Source: Neoarius graeffei (taxonomy: Eukaryota > Chordata > Actinopteri > Siluriformes > Ariidae). Taken from it: DNA of 64,000 nucleotides. Location: contig NC_083581.1 of NCBI RefSeq assembly GCF_027579695.1, forward strand, positions 82,466,377 to 82,530,376. Direction: 5' to 3'. How positions within the stretch are numbered: position 1 is the first letter of the stretch; each line of letters opens with the position of its first letter. The notes under the pieces are model-generated. The model was not told the origin of the DNA. It saw nothing but the letters and a program-made list of their open reading frames with translations, and made no database searches. The position numbers were made by a program, and so were the translations under genes. Below are positions 44,313 to 56,512 of this stretch, in pieces.

Positions 44313-44574
44313 TACTTTGTATTTATGAATGTAGGAAATACGCTTCGAATAATATGGATTTATCACAAAAATACATGCATGTGTTTATTATTTTGAAAAC
44401 CCACCAGCCGACTGAGCTGGCACGTTTTAATTGTGCAACAGTAATGATGTAAATACCAGCGCGACGGACTAGTGTCCGAAAGCGTTTTCATTTTATCAAT
44501 GAGTTCACTATTTCTTCCTCTATATAGTAATTCCCTATATAGGGAGTAGTGAATGAGTGAGCCATTTTGGACAC

Positions 44575-44577
<3 letters not shown>

Positions 44578-44620
<43 letters not shown>

Positions 44621-45184
44621 ACACACACACTGTATGGACACGGCATCAGAAAACAATTTTATTTATAAGCAGTAGCCACATGTACCCATTTTTTAGGGTA
44701 CCTATTTTTTATATGATTTAAAAAATGTTTTTTAATAATCACCTGTGTATTTATACTAAAACAATTATCTACCTCAGGCTCAGTGCAGATCAGTGAATAA
44801 TAACCTTGACTTCATGACGGTTATTATTCACCGATATTCACTTCATCTGTGAATAATTGTTAATTATTTTAGATTTAGGCACACTTTAAAAACAGTGACA
44901 AACTCTGCCTTTGTGTCGTTCTTCACCAAGAGTCTCTGGGGTGGAGAGGAAAGGCGGGATGGAGCGGAAAGGCTACATGGGTGGAGAGCACAAATGAGGG
45001 AAACACAGACAATTAAGCGGGGGGGTTCCTTTTTTATTTTTCACCCAGTGTTGCTCAAGGCTGCGGTGCTTTAGTGTCTCACAGCGCTGAGCTAATTGCC
45101 AAAATGTGATCCCACTGCAACCCAAAAAACTTCTGCCATAGTTCCTCATATGCATATATTTCATAATGACCGTTATTTCATAAT
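44578..45184. repeat. (TG)n microsatellite and nongenic DNA
   Basis: A long GT run at about 44577-44618 followed by a short AC run; the rest to 45184 shows no gene. ORFs through the repeat are not real. Confidence 0.8.
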
Positions 45185-46046
45185 AATTTTAAGGACTCGT
45201 GACTTGACTTGGACTTGAGCACTGATGATTCGGACTCGTAAGTTGGAGACGAGGACTCTGATTTTTTCTTTATTTTTTTGTAACATGCCATAATAATTTG
45301 GCATAAGATATTTATCTCATCTCATCTCATTATCTCTAGCCGCTTTATCCTTCTACAGGGTCGCAGGCAAGCTGGAGCCTATCCCAGCTGACTACGGGCG
45401 AAAGGCGGGGTACACCCTGGACAAGTCGCCAGGTCATCACAGGGCTGACACATAGACACAGACAACCATTCACACTCACATTCACACCTACGCTCAATTT
45501 AGAGTCACCAGTTAACCTAACCTGCATGTCTTTGGACTGTGGGGGAAACCGGAGCACCCGGAGGAAACCCACGCGGACACGGCGAGAACATGCAAACTCC
45601 ACACAGAAAGGCCCTCGCCGGCCCCGGGGCTCGAACCCAGGACCTTCTTGCTGTGAGGCGACAGCGCTAACCACTACACCACCGTGCCGCCCTAAGATAT
45701 TTATATCTACATTAATTTTTATAGTAATTTTGTGCAAGAGAATGCACATTCACCTGTTCATATGTCATGTTCAGGAACAAACTAATGTTCATGGTGCTAA
45801 AATGCCTGGAGAGACGCCCCTAGGATTGTCTGCTTTGCTTATACAGACTTCTCGTGCAGTGGGAAAAAAATGTGTTCCATATGTAGAAAAACTATCGAGG
45901 AGACGACGGGGACGACCTCAAACTTCGATCGTCATTTGGCAAGACTCCACCCAGAGCAGGAAGTGACGCGCTATGTTCATTGCCCTGTTGATGGTGGGAC
46001 TTGCTTGTTGAGTGATGAACTAGCTAGTGTTCACCCTCTCTCATGT
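45185..46046 (+). mobile_element. hAT internal region with BED finger, split by a SINE
   Basis: Begins AAGGACTCGTGACTTGACTT and repeats the subterminal region of 31714-31880, then continues through a SINE into a stretch that encodes a BED-type zinc finger. The same DNA, inverted, is at 13371-13515. This is the coding end of the hAT family. Confidence 0.6.
45316..45692 (-). mobile_element. DANA/Mermaid-like SINE, copy 5
   Basis: Complete minus-orientation copy with a perfect 12-bp duplication TAAGATATTTAT (45304-45315, 45693-45704). Confidence 0.92.
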
Positions 46047-46047
46047 T
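45840..46047 (+). pseudogene. BED zinc-finger remnant of a hAT transposase
   Basis: The frame from 45870 encodes MCSICRKTIEETTGTT then SNFDRHLARLHPEQ: a C-x2-C pair and an H-x4-H pair around a conserved N/F and RHL, the BED-type finger that sits at the N-terminus of hAT transposases and binds element ends. Upstream coding sequence (about 45840-45869) seems to be in the neighbouring frame. The dimerisation and RNase H-like catalytic domains are absent here because a Tc1 element interrupts at 46049 and no hAT catalytic sequence follows. Confidence 0.6.
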
Positions 46048-46410
46048 ACAGTGGGTATAAAAAGTGTACACACCCCGTTAAAATGATAGTTTTTTCTGAT
46101 GTAAAAAAATGAGACCACGATAAATAATTTCAAAATTTTTCCCACCTTTAATGTGACCTATAACCTGTACAATTCAACTGAAAAACACAAATCTGTTCGG
46201 GGGAAAACCATAAAATTTAAAAAATGTACAATAAGCTGGTTGCATAAGTGTGCACACCCTTAAACTAATACTTTGTTGAAGCACCTTTTGATTTAATTAC
46301 AGCATTCAGTCTTTTTGGGTTCACACTTGCCATCGATTAAAATGACTCTGATTAACCCCAAATAAAGTTCAGATATTTACTCAGTTGCATCCTCCAGTAA
46401 AAGCCAGGGT

Positions 46411-47334
<924 letters not shown>

Positions 47335-47362
47335 ATCAAAAGGTGCTTCAACAAAGTATTAA

Positions 47363-48729
47363 AGCTCATAGGCAAAGGTTTTAAATTTATGCACATTTGA
47401 AACTTTATATGTTTAAAAAACCCTCTGTAATTTTCTTCTGGTCCCAAGAAGTATTGTTAATAAGTAATAATTAGCGCGGATCGCGGCTAATTTCTGCTCT
47501 GTGATTTTCGTGACCACTCGGCGCGTGACATTCAAGACAAACAAATCGCTTGTGGTTGAGTCCACGTCTGTTTATTTGCCTTTACCGTTCGGCTTGAGTG
47601 CAGATGTGCGTTCGGGAATTTCCAAAGAAAAACCATGCCTTATTGTTGTGCAGTGAACTGTAACAATGGGACCGGTTCAGGAAGAAGTTTTTACCTTTGT
47701 CCGAGAAAGGGGAAGAGGTGGAGAGAGTGGATTATGCACATGAAGCGAGAGGGTCGGCAGCCGGGTAAATACGCCACTCTGTGCTCTGATCACTTTTTGA
47801 AGAATTGCCATCTGTTGGAGAGTTTAGGTATCAGTGTTGGACAGAGAAGGCTCAAACCTCATGCTGTTCCGACAAAATTCTAACACAAAATCAAGCAGTC
47901 AAAGAAGAAAAAGACCAGCAATGCTGAAGCAAAAAGGAGAAGATCGGAGGTAAACATTTTTACCTTTGCTTGCAAATGACAAGTCAAGAATCTTGAGGGA
48001 TCCTGTACAGTACAGTCATTGTGGAAATGAGACAAAAGGGATATTTCCTCGCTCAGAGTAGACTATAAGTAGTATAATGCCGTGGATGGCAGGCTAATGT
48101 GGCCTACTGGCGCACTGTCAAGTAATCGTTACCTATATCCACTAGGGAGGGTGGTTTAATTATTCTTCAAAAGGGCCCTTATTTAGTATTACGACAAAAG
48201 TAAGAATTTATAATCAGAATAAATCGTTTGGGCGCGAGTCTTGTTGCGGCCCGGGGTCACCGCGATCAGAGTCGGCCGAGTCGCTGTCCGATTCCGAGGC
48301 CGCATGGTCAAACCAATGAGCCACGTTCACCGATTGCTCCGCAACGGCCTTAGGTTCATACATCTATGGTTTCACCTCTCGATATTCAATTTGGAGAGTT
48401 TCTACTTCGCTATCGCTTTCAGACATTTTACACAACCTCTCACGACCAAAGTCCGTACACGTGTGCTCGGTTCACAAGTAAACACAGAACTGCTCCTGGT
48501 CTGTTTGACTTAAATGACGTCATGACGACGGCCCCCTGGCGGTGAAAGTGCGCATAAGTGAGATGTAAACAAACCTTCGGAACTTGCACAAACCAGTACA
48601 TTTTAACTGTTTTATTCAATCTTAGGGTGCAAATTAGACACCAGGAAGATTTAATTCGCTTTTTGGGTCGTTCTTCTAGAAAATAAAGTTGATATTCTAC
48701 ATTCCACCTCTGACCGTTGCCTATGACCT
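47363..48729 (+). mobile_element. Kolobok-like element with THAP exon
   Basis: About 1.37 kb with inverted ends AGCTCATAGGCAAAGG and CCGTTGCCTATGACCT, flanked by TTAA on both sides (47359-47362 and 48730-48733), inside the right arm of Tc1 copy D. TTAA targets together with a THAP-domain protein are the hallmarks of the Kolobok superfamily. Only the first coding exon is recognised, so it is nonautonomous. Confidence 0.7.
47635..47883 (+). CDS. THAP-domain protein, N-terminal exon
   Basis: ATG 47635 opens an 82-residue frame MPYCCAVNCNNGTGSG...FYLCPRKGK...WIMHMKREGRQPG...ATLCSDHF...RLKPHAVPT. This is a complete THAP zinc finger: C-x4-C near the start, C-x2-H (CSDHF) near residue 55 and the closing P (LKPHAVP). 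It binds DNA. A TAA follows at 47881, but the basic reading frame continues beyond (QSKKKKTSNAEAKRRRSE) to a donor-like GGAG|GTAAAC at about 47950, suggesting the stop is a recent change in a longer exon. Most likely the DNA-binding end of a Kolobok-type transposase. Confidence 0.75.
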   Translation: MPYCCAVNCNNGTGSGRSFYLCPRKGKRWREWIMHMKREGRQPGKYATLCSDHFLKNCHLLESLGISVGQRRLKPHAVPTKF

Positions 48730-49221
48730 TTAAGGGTGTGCACACTTAAGCAACCAGCTTATTTTATGTTTTTCCTCTGAACAGATTTTTGTTTGTTTTT
48801 CAGTTGAATTGTACAGGTTATAGGTCACATTAAAGGTGGGAAAAGTTTTGAAATTATTTATCGTGGTCTCATTTTTTTTACATCAGAAAAACCGATCATT
48901 TTAACGGGGTGTGTACACTTCTTATATCTACTCTATTTGCCCTGTTGATAGTGGGCGGGGCTTGCTGAGCGATGAACAAGCTTTTTATCTGTAGCCTGTT
49001 CACTAAAATGGGACAGTCGAGCAGGAACGCTAGTCCAACACAGCAGCAGAGATGCTTTCACATAAAGGCAGCGACAGCCACCGTCAAATGGTGCGGCTGG
49101 AGTCTTGTTCTCGGACTCTACTTGAAATTTTCATTAATGACTTGGACTTGACTCAGATTTGAACACTGGGGACTCGAGGCTGGACTCCGACTCAAGGTTT
49201 AGTGACTCGACAACAACACTG

Positions 49222-49397
49222 GGTGTTCCTGTTAAAGTGGACAGTGAATGTATAATATAACAAGCTGTCATGAAGCTGCGTTGGGTGTACTAACAGGAAC
49301 TCTGGCCCTTTGTACACACAACACGTATGTTTGTTGAATCTATGATCTAAAAATTCTGTACAGCATCCATATGCTACTGCATCTCTGTGATCTGTAG
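49222..49397 (+). other. Tc1-type terminal-repeat remnant and intron end
   Basis: GGTGTTCCTGTTAAAGTGGA (49222-) is the continuation of the Tc1-type terminal repeat cut at 31713. The rest leads to a splice acceptor TCTGTGATCTGTAG ending at 49397. Confidence 0.5.
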
Positions 49398-49606
49398 GTC
49401 ATCATGCGCATGCAGAGGGTCAAGATTTTGTTGGGTTTTGGAGTGCTAGGATTATTAGTAGTTTTCATTCATCGCTGGACCTCATGTGCTTCAACGATGA
49501 TGCACAATCAAAGACTAGACACCACCATAGAAAAGCTGCTTGAACAGAATGAAAAACTGAAGAACAGTGACTTAATTCCCTACCACCTCAAAGAAACTAC
49601 AGTACG
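49398..49606 (+). CDS. B4GALNT-like GalNAc-transferase, first coding exon
   Basis: The exon starts after a CTGTAG acceptor; translation starts at ATG 49404. It encodes a short basic N-terminus (MRMQRVK), one transmembrane anchor of about 16-18 residues (ILLGFGVLGLLVVFIH), then a stem with LDTTIEKLLEQNEKLK, and ends at CG|GTGAGT, phase 2. This is a type II Golgi membrane topology. The exon at 58151 joins in phase (split Arg codon) and carries the conserved Cys pattern of the B4GALNT1/2 family, which adds beta-1,4-GalNAc to glycolipids or glycans. By itself this exon is not diagnostic. Noncoding 5' exon(s) must lie upstream, possibly within or beyond the transposon-rich region. Confidence 0.65.
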
Positions 49607-49822
49607 GTGAGTAGCTTTCCATTACAGCACTTTATCATCATTTAGCCAAAGAGAAAACAGATATCTTTGAAATATTTATGTAATAATTCGTACAAAAAAT
49701 GGATATGGTTTCCATTAATATTGCATGCTCGAGATTAGACCATGCTAATTGCACCACTATCCACCATAAACTAGCCTGGAGTTGATGATGGGTTGGAATC
49801 GTGGTCTGCGGAACAGAAAGTA

Positions 49823-51388
49823 CAACCCTAATTCCAAAAATGTTGGGACGCTGTGTAAACTGTCAAGAAAAACAAACAATAATTTGCAAATCATGGAAAC
49901 CCTATATTTCATTGAAAATAGTACAAAGACAACATATCAAATGTTGAAACCTAATAAATGTTATTGTTTTGTGAAAAACATATGCATTTTGAATTTGTCA
50001 GCAATACGTTTTAAAAAAAAAAAAGTTGGGACAGGGGTGTGTTTACCACTTTGTTGCATCACCTCTACTTTTAACAACAAACTGCAAACGTTTGGGAACT
50101 AAGGAGACCAGTTGTGGTTTTGAAAGAGAAATGTTGTCCTGTTCTTGCCTGATATACAATTTCAGTTGCTCGACAGTTCGGGGTCTCCTTTGTCGTATTT
50201 GCACTTCATAATGCACCAGATGTTTTAAATAGGAGACAGGTCTGGACTGCAGGCAGGCCAGTTTAGCACCCGGACTCTCTTACTACAGAGCCATGTAGTT
50301 TTAATATGTGCAGAAAGTGGTTTGGGATTGTCTTGCTGAAAGAAGGAAGGCCTTCCCTGAAAAAGATTTTGTCCAGATGGCAGCATATTGCTCTGAAACG
50401 TGTTTATATCATTCAGCATTAATGATGCCTTCTCAGATGTACAAGCTACCCATGTCATGTGCACTAATGCCCCCTCATACCATCACAAATGCTGGCTTTT
50501 GAACTGTGCACTGATAACAAGCCGGATGGTCCCTCTCCTCTTTAGTCTGGAGGACGTGGTGTCCATGATTTCAAAAAAGAATTTCTACTTTTGATTCGTC
50601 AGACCTCGGGACAGTTTTCCACTTCGCCTCAGTCCATCATAGAAGAGCTCGGGCTCAGAGAAGGTGGCGCTGTTTCTGGATATTGCTTTATATCTGGTTA
50701 TAACTTGCATTTGCAGATGCAGTAATGAAGTGTTTTCACAGACGATGATTTTCTGAAGTGTTCCTGAGCCCATACAGTCATTTCCACTACAGACACATGT
50801 CGTCTTTTAATGCAGTGTCTCCTGAAAGCCTGAAGATCACAGGCATCCAATGTCAGTTTTCAGCCTTGTCTCTTGCATGCAGAGATTTCTCCAGATTCTT
50901 TGAATCTTTTAATGATATTATGGACCATAGATGATGTGATCCCCAAATTCTTTGCAATTTACATTGAGAATGTGATTCTTAGATTGTTGCACTGTTTGCC
51001 CATGCAGTCTTTCACAGAGTGGTGAACCCCTCCCCATCTTTACTTCTGAGAGACTCCGCCTCTCTGGGATGCTCTTTTTATACCCAATCATGTTACTGAC
51101 CTGTTGCCAATCAACCAAATTAGTGGGGATTTTTTTTTTTTTAGCATTACACAACTTTTTCAGTTGTTTGTTGCCCCTGTCCCAACTTTTCTGAAACGTG
51201 TTGCTGACATCAAATTCAAAATGAGCACATATTTTTCAAAAAACAATCAAATTTCTCAGTTTCAACTTTTGATATGTTGTCTTTGTACTATTTTTTTTTT
51301 CAGTGAAATATAGGGTTTCCATGATTTTGCAAATCTTCACGTTTTGTTATTTATGTTTTAGTGTCCTAACTTATTGGAATTGGATCTT
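49823..51388 (-). mobile_element. Tc1/mariner remnant with CCCTAATTCCAAAAA ends
   Basis: Inverted ends (ACAACCCTAATTCCAAAAAT at the left; its imperfect complement CTTATTGGAATTGGATC at the right) bound about 1.57 kb. The subterminal TGATATGTTGTCTTTGTAC block is also inverted between the two ends. The minus strand holds a decayed transposase. Confidence 0.75.
50225..50464 (-). pseudogene. Decayed transposase fragment
   Basis: Minus-strand frame with FFQQDNPKPLSAHIKTTWL and VLNWPACSPDLSPI: the second catalytic Asp (QQDN) and the region just before the Glu motif of a Tc1/mariner DDE transposase. The frame closes right at the Glu motif. Other parts of the gene are scattered in neighbouring frames. 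Confidence 0.7.
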
Positions 51389-51589
51389 GGGTGGAATTTA
51401 TCTCTCTAATGTGGTTTTACTGTTAATCGGTTTTCTTTCGAAACACTTTTGCTCAATGTGGTTAATGCATCTCAGAACAGAAAGAACACCATGCTGAAAC
51501 ACCTTCTAAATGCTATTTAAATAAGGAGGCCATTTTGTGCTGCTCAGTAATGAATACATCAATAATGTATTAAATGTTAAAGCCAATGG

Positions 51590-52215
51590 ATAATCAGGAA
51601 TCAGAAAAAGCTTTATTGGCAAGTAATTGTTGCAACTACAAGGAATTTGGCTTGGAGTTAAGGTGCTAAATAAATACTAAATAAAGACGGTTTATTCTAA
51701 TAAAGGAGCTACATAAAACAGCCTATTCTAAGATATTAACAAATAATAAAATAAACAAGATAAAACTTTATTGATCCCTTTGGGAGGGTTCCCTCAGGGA
51801 AATTAAGAATGGGGGTCACTGGTCTTGTTTATTGGGGGGCAGAGTGGACCAGGAATATGAGGAATGGTACTGTCGGGGAGGGGGGGCAGAGTAAGTGGGG
51901 GTCACTGGTCTTGTTCATGATGCCAGCAGCGGTAGGAAAGAAACTGTTTCTGTAGCGTGAGGTTTTGGTCTTGATGGACTGCAGCCTTCTGCCGGAGGGG
52001 GAGCGTCTCAGAGAGTTTATGTCCGTGGTGGGAGGGATTGGCCACAATCTTTCCTGCTCACCTCGGTGTTCTGGAGGCGAACAGGTCCTCAGGTGAAGGC
52101 AGGCTGCAGCCGATCACCTTCTCTGCCGAGCGAATGATACCCTGCGGTCTATTGTCCCTGGCAGAGGCAGCAGCGTACCAGATGGTGATGGAAGAAGTGC
52201 ACCATCATTGTCTTT
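51590..52215 (-). mobile_element. LINE 3' fragment
   Basis: Minus-strand C-terminal coding (SGRRLQSIKTKTSRYRNSFF then PTAAGIMN) and, at the low-coordinate side, a 3' region reading CCTCCCAAAGGGATCAATAA. This is a recurrent C-terminus and 3' UTR of fish APE-type LINEs. 5'-truncated; the polymerase is absent. Clade not assigned. Confidence 0.65.
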
Positions 52216-52475
52216 GACAGGTTGAACTTCTTTAACTGCTGCAGGAAGTACATTCTGTTGTGCTTTTGAGATAAAAGAAGGCACTTCCACTTTTCTGATA
52301 AAGAAACAGATAAGTGACTTGAAAATTGAATGAAATAGTTAAATAATTTTGATACATGTTTTAAAACATGATAGTACTTGTGGTTGATGCTAACAGGCTT
52401 AATGTAATTTTTATTGACTCTTGGTTGCTGCTTTTTTTTTTTAAATATTGTTTTTGGTGATGCAAGTCTGTGTGG

Positions 52476-52813
52476 CAGCAAGAAGGTCCGGGTTCGAGCC
52501 CCGTGGCCGGCGAGGATCTTTCTGTGCGGAGTTTGCATGTTTTCCCCGTGTCCGTGTGGGTTTCCTCCGGGTGCTCCGGTTTCCCCCACAGTCCAAAGAC
52601 ATGCAGGTTAGGTTAACTGGTGACTCTAAATTGACCGTAGGTGTGAATGTGAGTGTGAATGGTTGTCTGTGTCTATGTGCAGCCCTGTGATGACCTGGCG
52701 ACTTGTCCAGGGTGTACCCCGCCTTTCGCCCGTAGTCATCTGGGATAGGCTCCAGCTTGCCTGCGACCCTGTAGAACAGGATAAAGCGGCTACAGATAAT
52801 GAGATGAGATGAG
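52476..52813 (+). mobile_element. DANA/Mermaid-like SINE, copy 6, 5' truncated
   Basis: Starts within the head at CAGCAAGAAGG and runs to the ATGAGATGAG tail. Flanked by a perfect 12-bp duplication AAGTCTGTGTGG (52464-52475, 52814-52825), so the truncation arose during insertion. Confidence 0.92.
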
Positions 52814-52825
52814 AAGTCTGTGTGG

Positions 52826-54130
52826 TAATCATCATGTGATGATCCGTGTAAATGTCTGAATTGTTCTGGCTACTTAGGAAAGCACCAAAAATAGATTTAA
52901 ATGGTTGAGTTCTGAGCCATCAGAGACAGATTTGCTATTTTTGTGTTTTTTTAAATCCCCTTTCTTTTTCACTATCGCCTTGCTATGAGCGGATTTAGTC
53001 TCCGCCTTGGACACCTTGTCCATTGATCACTGAGCATCTGATATGCTTTGACACTTTTCTGGCCACAAGCTTCAGGATCTTGAAGGGTCTAATCTGAGTG
53101 ACTTCTGGGCAAGCACACTTTCATGATCGCTCTCTAAGGGGATGAAAACCTTTGTTTGTCTTTACACTGTGTGAATTTTTTTTTAAATGGTTTTATAATG
53201 AAAATATTGAAACAATTCCCAGTGACGCATCTCTTAAAATGATTTAATTTTGCTTGTAGTGATTGTGCTTCTTGCCACACACTACCCACTATGCCATTTT
53301 GTTGTTTGTTGTATTTAATGTCCTATATCAGATTTATTGCATTGTCCCATTGTATGGTTCGTTGTTCACTACCACTTTTGTCTCCCTCAAATTTTCCACG
53401 ACGTGTTGTCGATTTTGTACACTGCTGTCATGTTGCACCAAAGACTTGGAGAGCACCATTTTATTCTATGATATTTTCGTATAAGTACCAGATTTAGTTC
53501 TGGGTGGAATAGGGTGGACGCAAAAAAAAAAAAAGACGGATCAGAACGATGACCTTTGTCCAATCGGTTTTCCATCACTCGTTTGTATGTCATGCGAATC
53601 AGTCAGGTTAACCTTTGAGTGGGTGCTCTGATTCCATTTTGTAAGCAAGGCAGGCTACTTCCTGGTGTCTCACTCAGAAATACGAGATGTGGAGGGAGAA
53701 GGGCAGGGCAAGGGTGATCACCTCAGGTCTCCCCCACCAGAAGCCAGAGGTGGGGGTAGCAGGGGAATCTATCAAATAGTGTGCTTCTAACTTTGTACAG
53801 AACTAATGCAGTTTGTAAAATCTGAGGAGAAATGCGCAACAGGTAAAGGGATGCCATTGTGTCATCTTTTTGAGTAAAATATTATGCATGTCATGAAATG
53901 GACTACTATGACGCTTGTTTCTTAGCCTATGTTGCTTGCTATGCTATAATATTCATTTTCTGTCCAACTAGCTTACATGCTTCTATAACACTGGATATAA
54001 TTTCACACAGTTTCATTCTGATAATGTGTGTAGCCTTCAGCAAAACAATTTACAACAAGACTAGCACATTGCTGGTTTGGTTAACTTTCATTGAGGTGAT
54101 TGCTGGAGGCTAACTTAAAAGATGTCTAAT
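52826..54130. other. No gene or element recognised
   Basis: About 1.3 kb of AT-rich intron. Small open frames (53263-53484, 53898-54113) are hydrophobic, without homology I recognise. Confidence 0.5.
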
Positions 54131-54545
54131 ATTATGCTGATATTTTGTATGTTTTGTCATGAGTATACCCCTTTTGAAAAGTAACATTTTAAACAATATC
54201 TCAATGAACACAAACAATTTCCAAAATGTTGAAAAGACAAAGTTTAATATAACATCTGTTTAACTTATAACGTGAAAGTAAGGTTAATAATATAACTTAG
54301 ATTACACATTTTTCAGTTTTACTCAAATTAGGGTGGTGCAAAAATGAGTACACCCCACAACAAAAACTACTAGTACTTTGTATGGCCTCCATGATTTTTA
54401 ATGACAGCACCAAGTCTTCTAGGCATGGAATGAACAAGTTGGCGACATTTTGCAACATCAATCTTTTTCCATTCTTCAACAACGACCTCTTTTAGTGACT
54501 GGATGCTGGATGGAGAGTGATGCTCAACTTGTCTCTTCAGAATTC

Positions 54546-55536
54546 CCCAAAGAAAATAATTTCTTTACACCACAAAGGTGAAGGCTACAAGATGATCAGC
54601 AAAGCTTTACTTATCAGTCAGAATACTGTAGCAAAAGTGGTACAAAAATTTAAGAAAGATGGAACTGCAACCATCTCGCAGAGACGTCCAGGTCGTCCAC
54701 GGAAGTTAACACCTCGACAGGAGCATCTTCTGATGAGAAGGGTTGAAGAAAATCGGCATGCAAGTTCACTGCAGTTATCTAAAGAAGTAGAAAGCCAAAC
54801 TGGGGTGACTATTTCCCGTGACACAATACGGCGTACGCCGTAGAGGAATGGCATGCATGGATGCCGTCCACGAAAGAAGCCTCTCCTAAAGCCCAGGCAC
54901 AAAAAAGCCCGCCTAAAGTTTGCCAGGGCTCATGCTGACAAAGATGAAGACTACTGGGACTCTATACTCTGGAGTGATGAGACCAAGATAAATGTTTTTG
55001 GAACTGATGGCTTCAAAACTGTATGGCGTTGCAAAGGTGAGGAATACAAAGAAAACTGCCTGGTGCCTACAGTGAAACATGGTGGTGGCAGTGTCCTTAT
55101 GTGGGGCTGCATGAGTGCTGCTGGTGTCGGGGAGCTGCATTTCATTGATGGCATCATGAATTCACAGATGTATTGCTCTGTACTGAAAGAGAAGATGCTA
55201 CCATCACTCCGTGCCCTTGGTCATCGTGCACTTTTCCAACATGACAATGATCCTAAACACACATCTAAGGCCACTGTTGGATTTCTGAAGAAGAACAGGG
55301 TGAAAGTGATTCAGTGGCCAAGTACGTCTCCTGATCTGAACCCAATCAAACACCTACGGGGAATTCTGAAGAGACAAGTTGAGCATCACTCTCCATCCAG
55401 CATCCAGTCACTAAAAGAGGTCATTGTTGAAGAATGGAAAAAGATTGATGTTGCAAAATGTCGCCAACTTGTTCATTCCATGCCTAGAAGACTTGGTGCT
55501 GTCATTAAAAATCATGGAGGCCATACAAAGTACTAG
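54546..55536 (+). pseudogene. Tc1 transposase, copy E, broken, catalytic Glu lost
   Basis: DNA-binding part at about 54546-54842 (KIISLHHKGEGYKMISKAL, RRPGRPRKLTPRQEHLL) ends at a stop (54841-54843). The catalytic part (54853-55536) shows [26 protein letters not shown] and [13 protein letters not shown]. The block normally [12 protein letters not shown] reads [10 protein letters not shown], so the catalytic Glu is Lys and the neighbouring Trp is Arg. The first Met at 54517 lies in the left arm and is not the true start. The protein is dead through the stop and the E-to-K change. Confidence 0.88.
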
Positions 55537-55647
55537 TAGTTTTTGTTGTGGGGTGTACTCATTTTTGCATCACCCTAATTTGAGTAAAACTGAAAAAATG
55601 TGTAATCTAAGTTATATTATTAACCTTATTTTCACGTTATAAGTTAA

Positions 55648-56512
55648 AGGAACAGTCCACCGTACTTCCATAATGAAATATGTTCTTCTCTGAATTGAGA
55701 CGAGCTGCTCCGTACCTCTCCGAGCTTTGCGCGACCTCCCAGTCAGTCAGACGCAGTCAGACGCGCTGTCACTCCTGTTAGCAATGTAGCTGGCTCAGTA
55801 TGGCCAATGGTATTTTTTGGGGCTGTAGTTAGATGCGACCAAACTCTTCCGCGTTTTTCCTGTTTACATAGGTTTATATGACCAGTGACATGAAACAAAG
55901 TTCAGTTACACAAATTGAAACGTGGCGATTTTCTATGCTATGGAAAGTCCGCACTATAATGACAGGCGTACTAACACCTTCTGTGCGCTTCAACAGCGCA
56001 TTGATACCTTCACTCCTGTTTTCCCCCTCTCCCCCGCCCCCCTGACTTCCGTCAATACACAGCCAATGTGACTGGAAACATCAGTGCTGTGGTCAGTAAT
56101 AGTTGGTTGTATTGACGGAAGTCAGGGGGGCGGGGGAGAGAAAAAAAAAACAGGAGTGAAGGTATCAATGCGCTGTCGAAGCGCGCAGAAGGTGTTAGTA
56201 CGCCTGTCATTATAGTGCGGACTTTCCATAGCATAGAAAATCGCCACGTTACAATTTGTGTAACTGAACTTTGTTTCATGTCACTGGTCATATAAACCTA
56301 TGTAAACAGGAAAAACGTGGAAGAGTTTGGTCGCATCTAACTACAGCCCCAAAAAATACCATTGGCCATACTGAGCCTAGCTACATTGCTAACAGGAGTA
56401 ACAGCGTGTCTGACTGACTGGGAGGTCGCACAAAGCTCGGAGAGGTACGGATCAGCTCGTCTCAATTCAGAGAAGAACATATTTCATTATGGAAGTACGG
56501 TGGACTGTTCCT
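55648..56512. mobile_element. TTAA-flanked palindromic MITE, 865 bp
   Basis: A near-perfect palindrome: arms of about 400 bp, starting AGGAACAGTCCACCGTACTT and ending with its complement, around a spacer of roughly 60 bp (about 56050-56110). Flanked by TTAA at 55644-55647 and 56513-56516, the target of piggyBac-type elements. No coding capacity. The arms differ at only a few positions by eye. Confidence 0.88.

Larger units (their letters stand above)
42419..44577. mobile_element. MITE with CCTGTGTCCGAAAT ends, split by Tc1
   Basis: Left end CCTGTGTCCGAAATCGC (42419) and right end GCCATTTTGGACACAGG (ending 44577) are imperfect inverted repeats; both sides contain CTATATAGT-rich DNA. About 560 bp of its own sequence remains, with no coding capacity; a complete Tc1 element is inserted. 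Confidence 0.7.

Noticed and set aside
44363-44656. Coding frame through the TG repeat
   Set aside because: Translation is a His-Thr run from the microsatellite.
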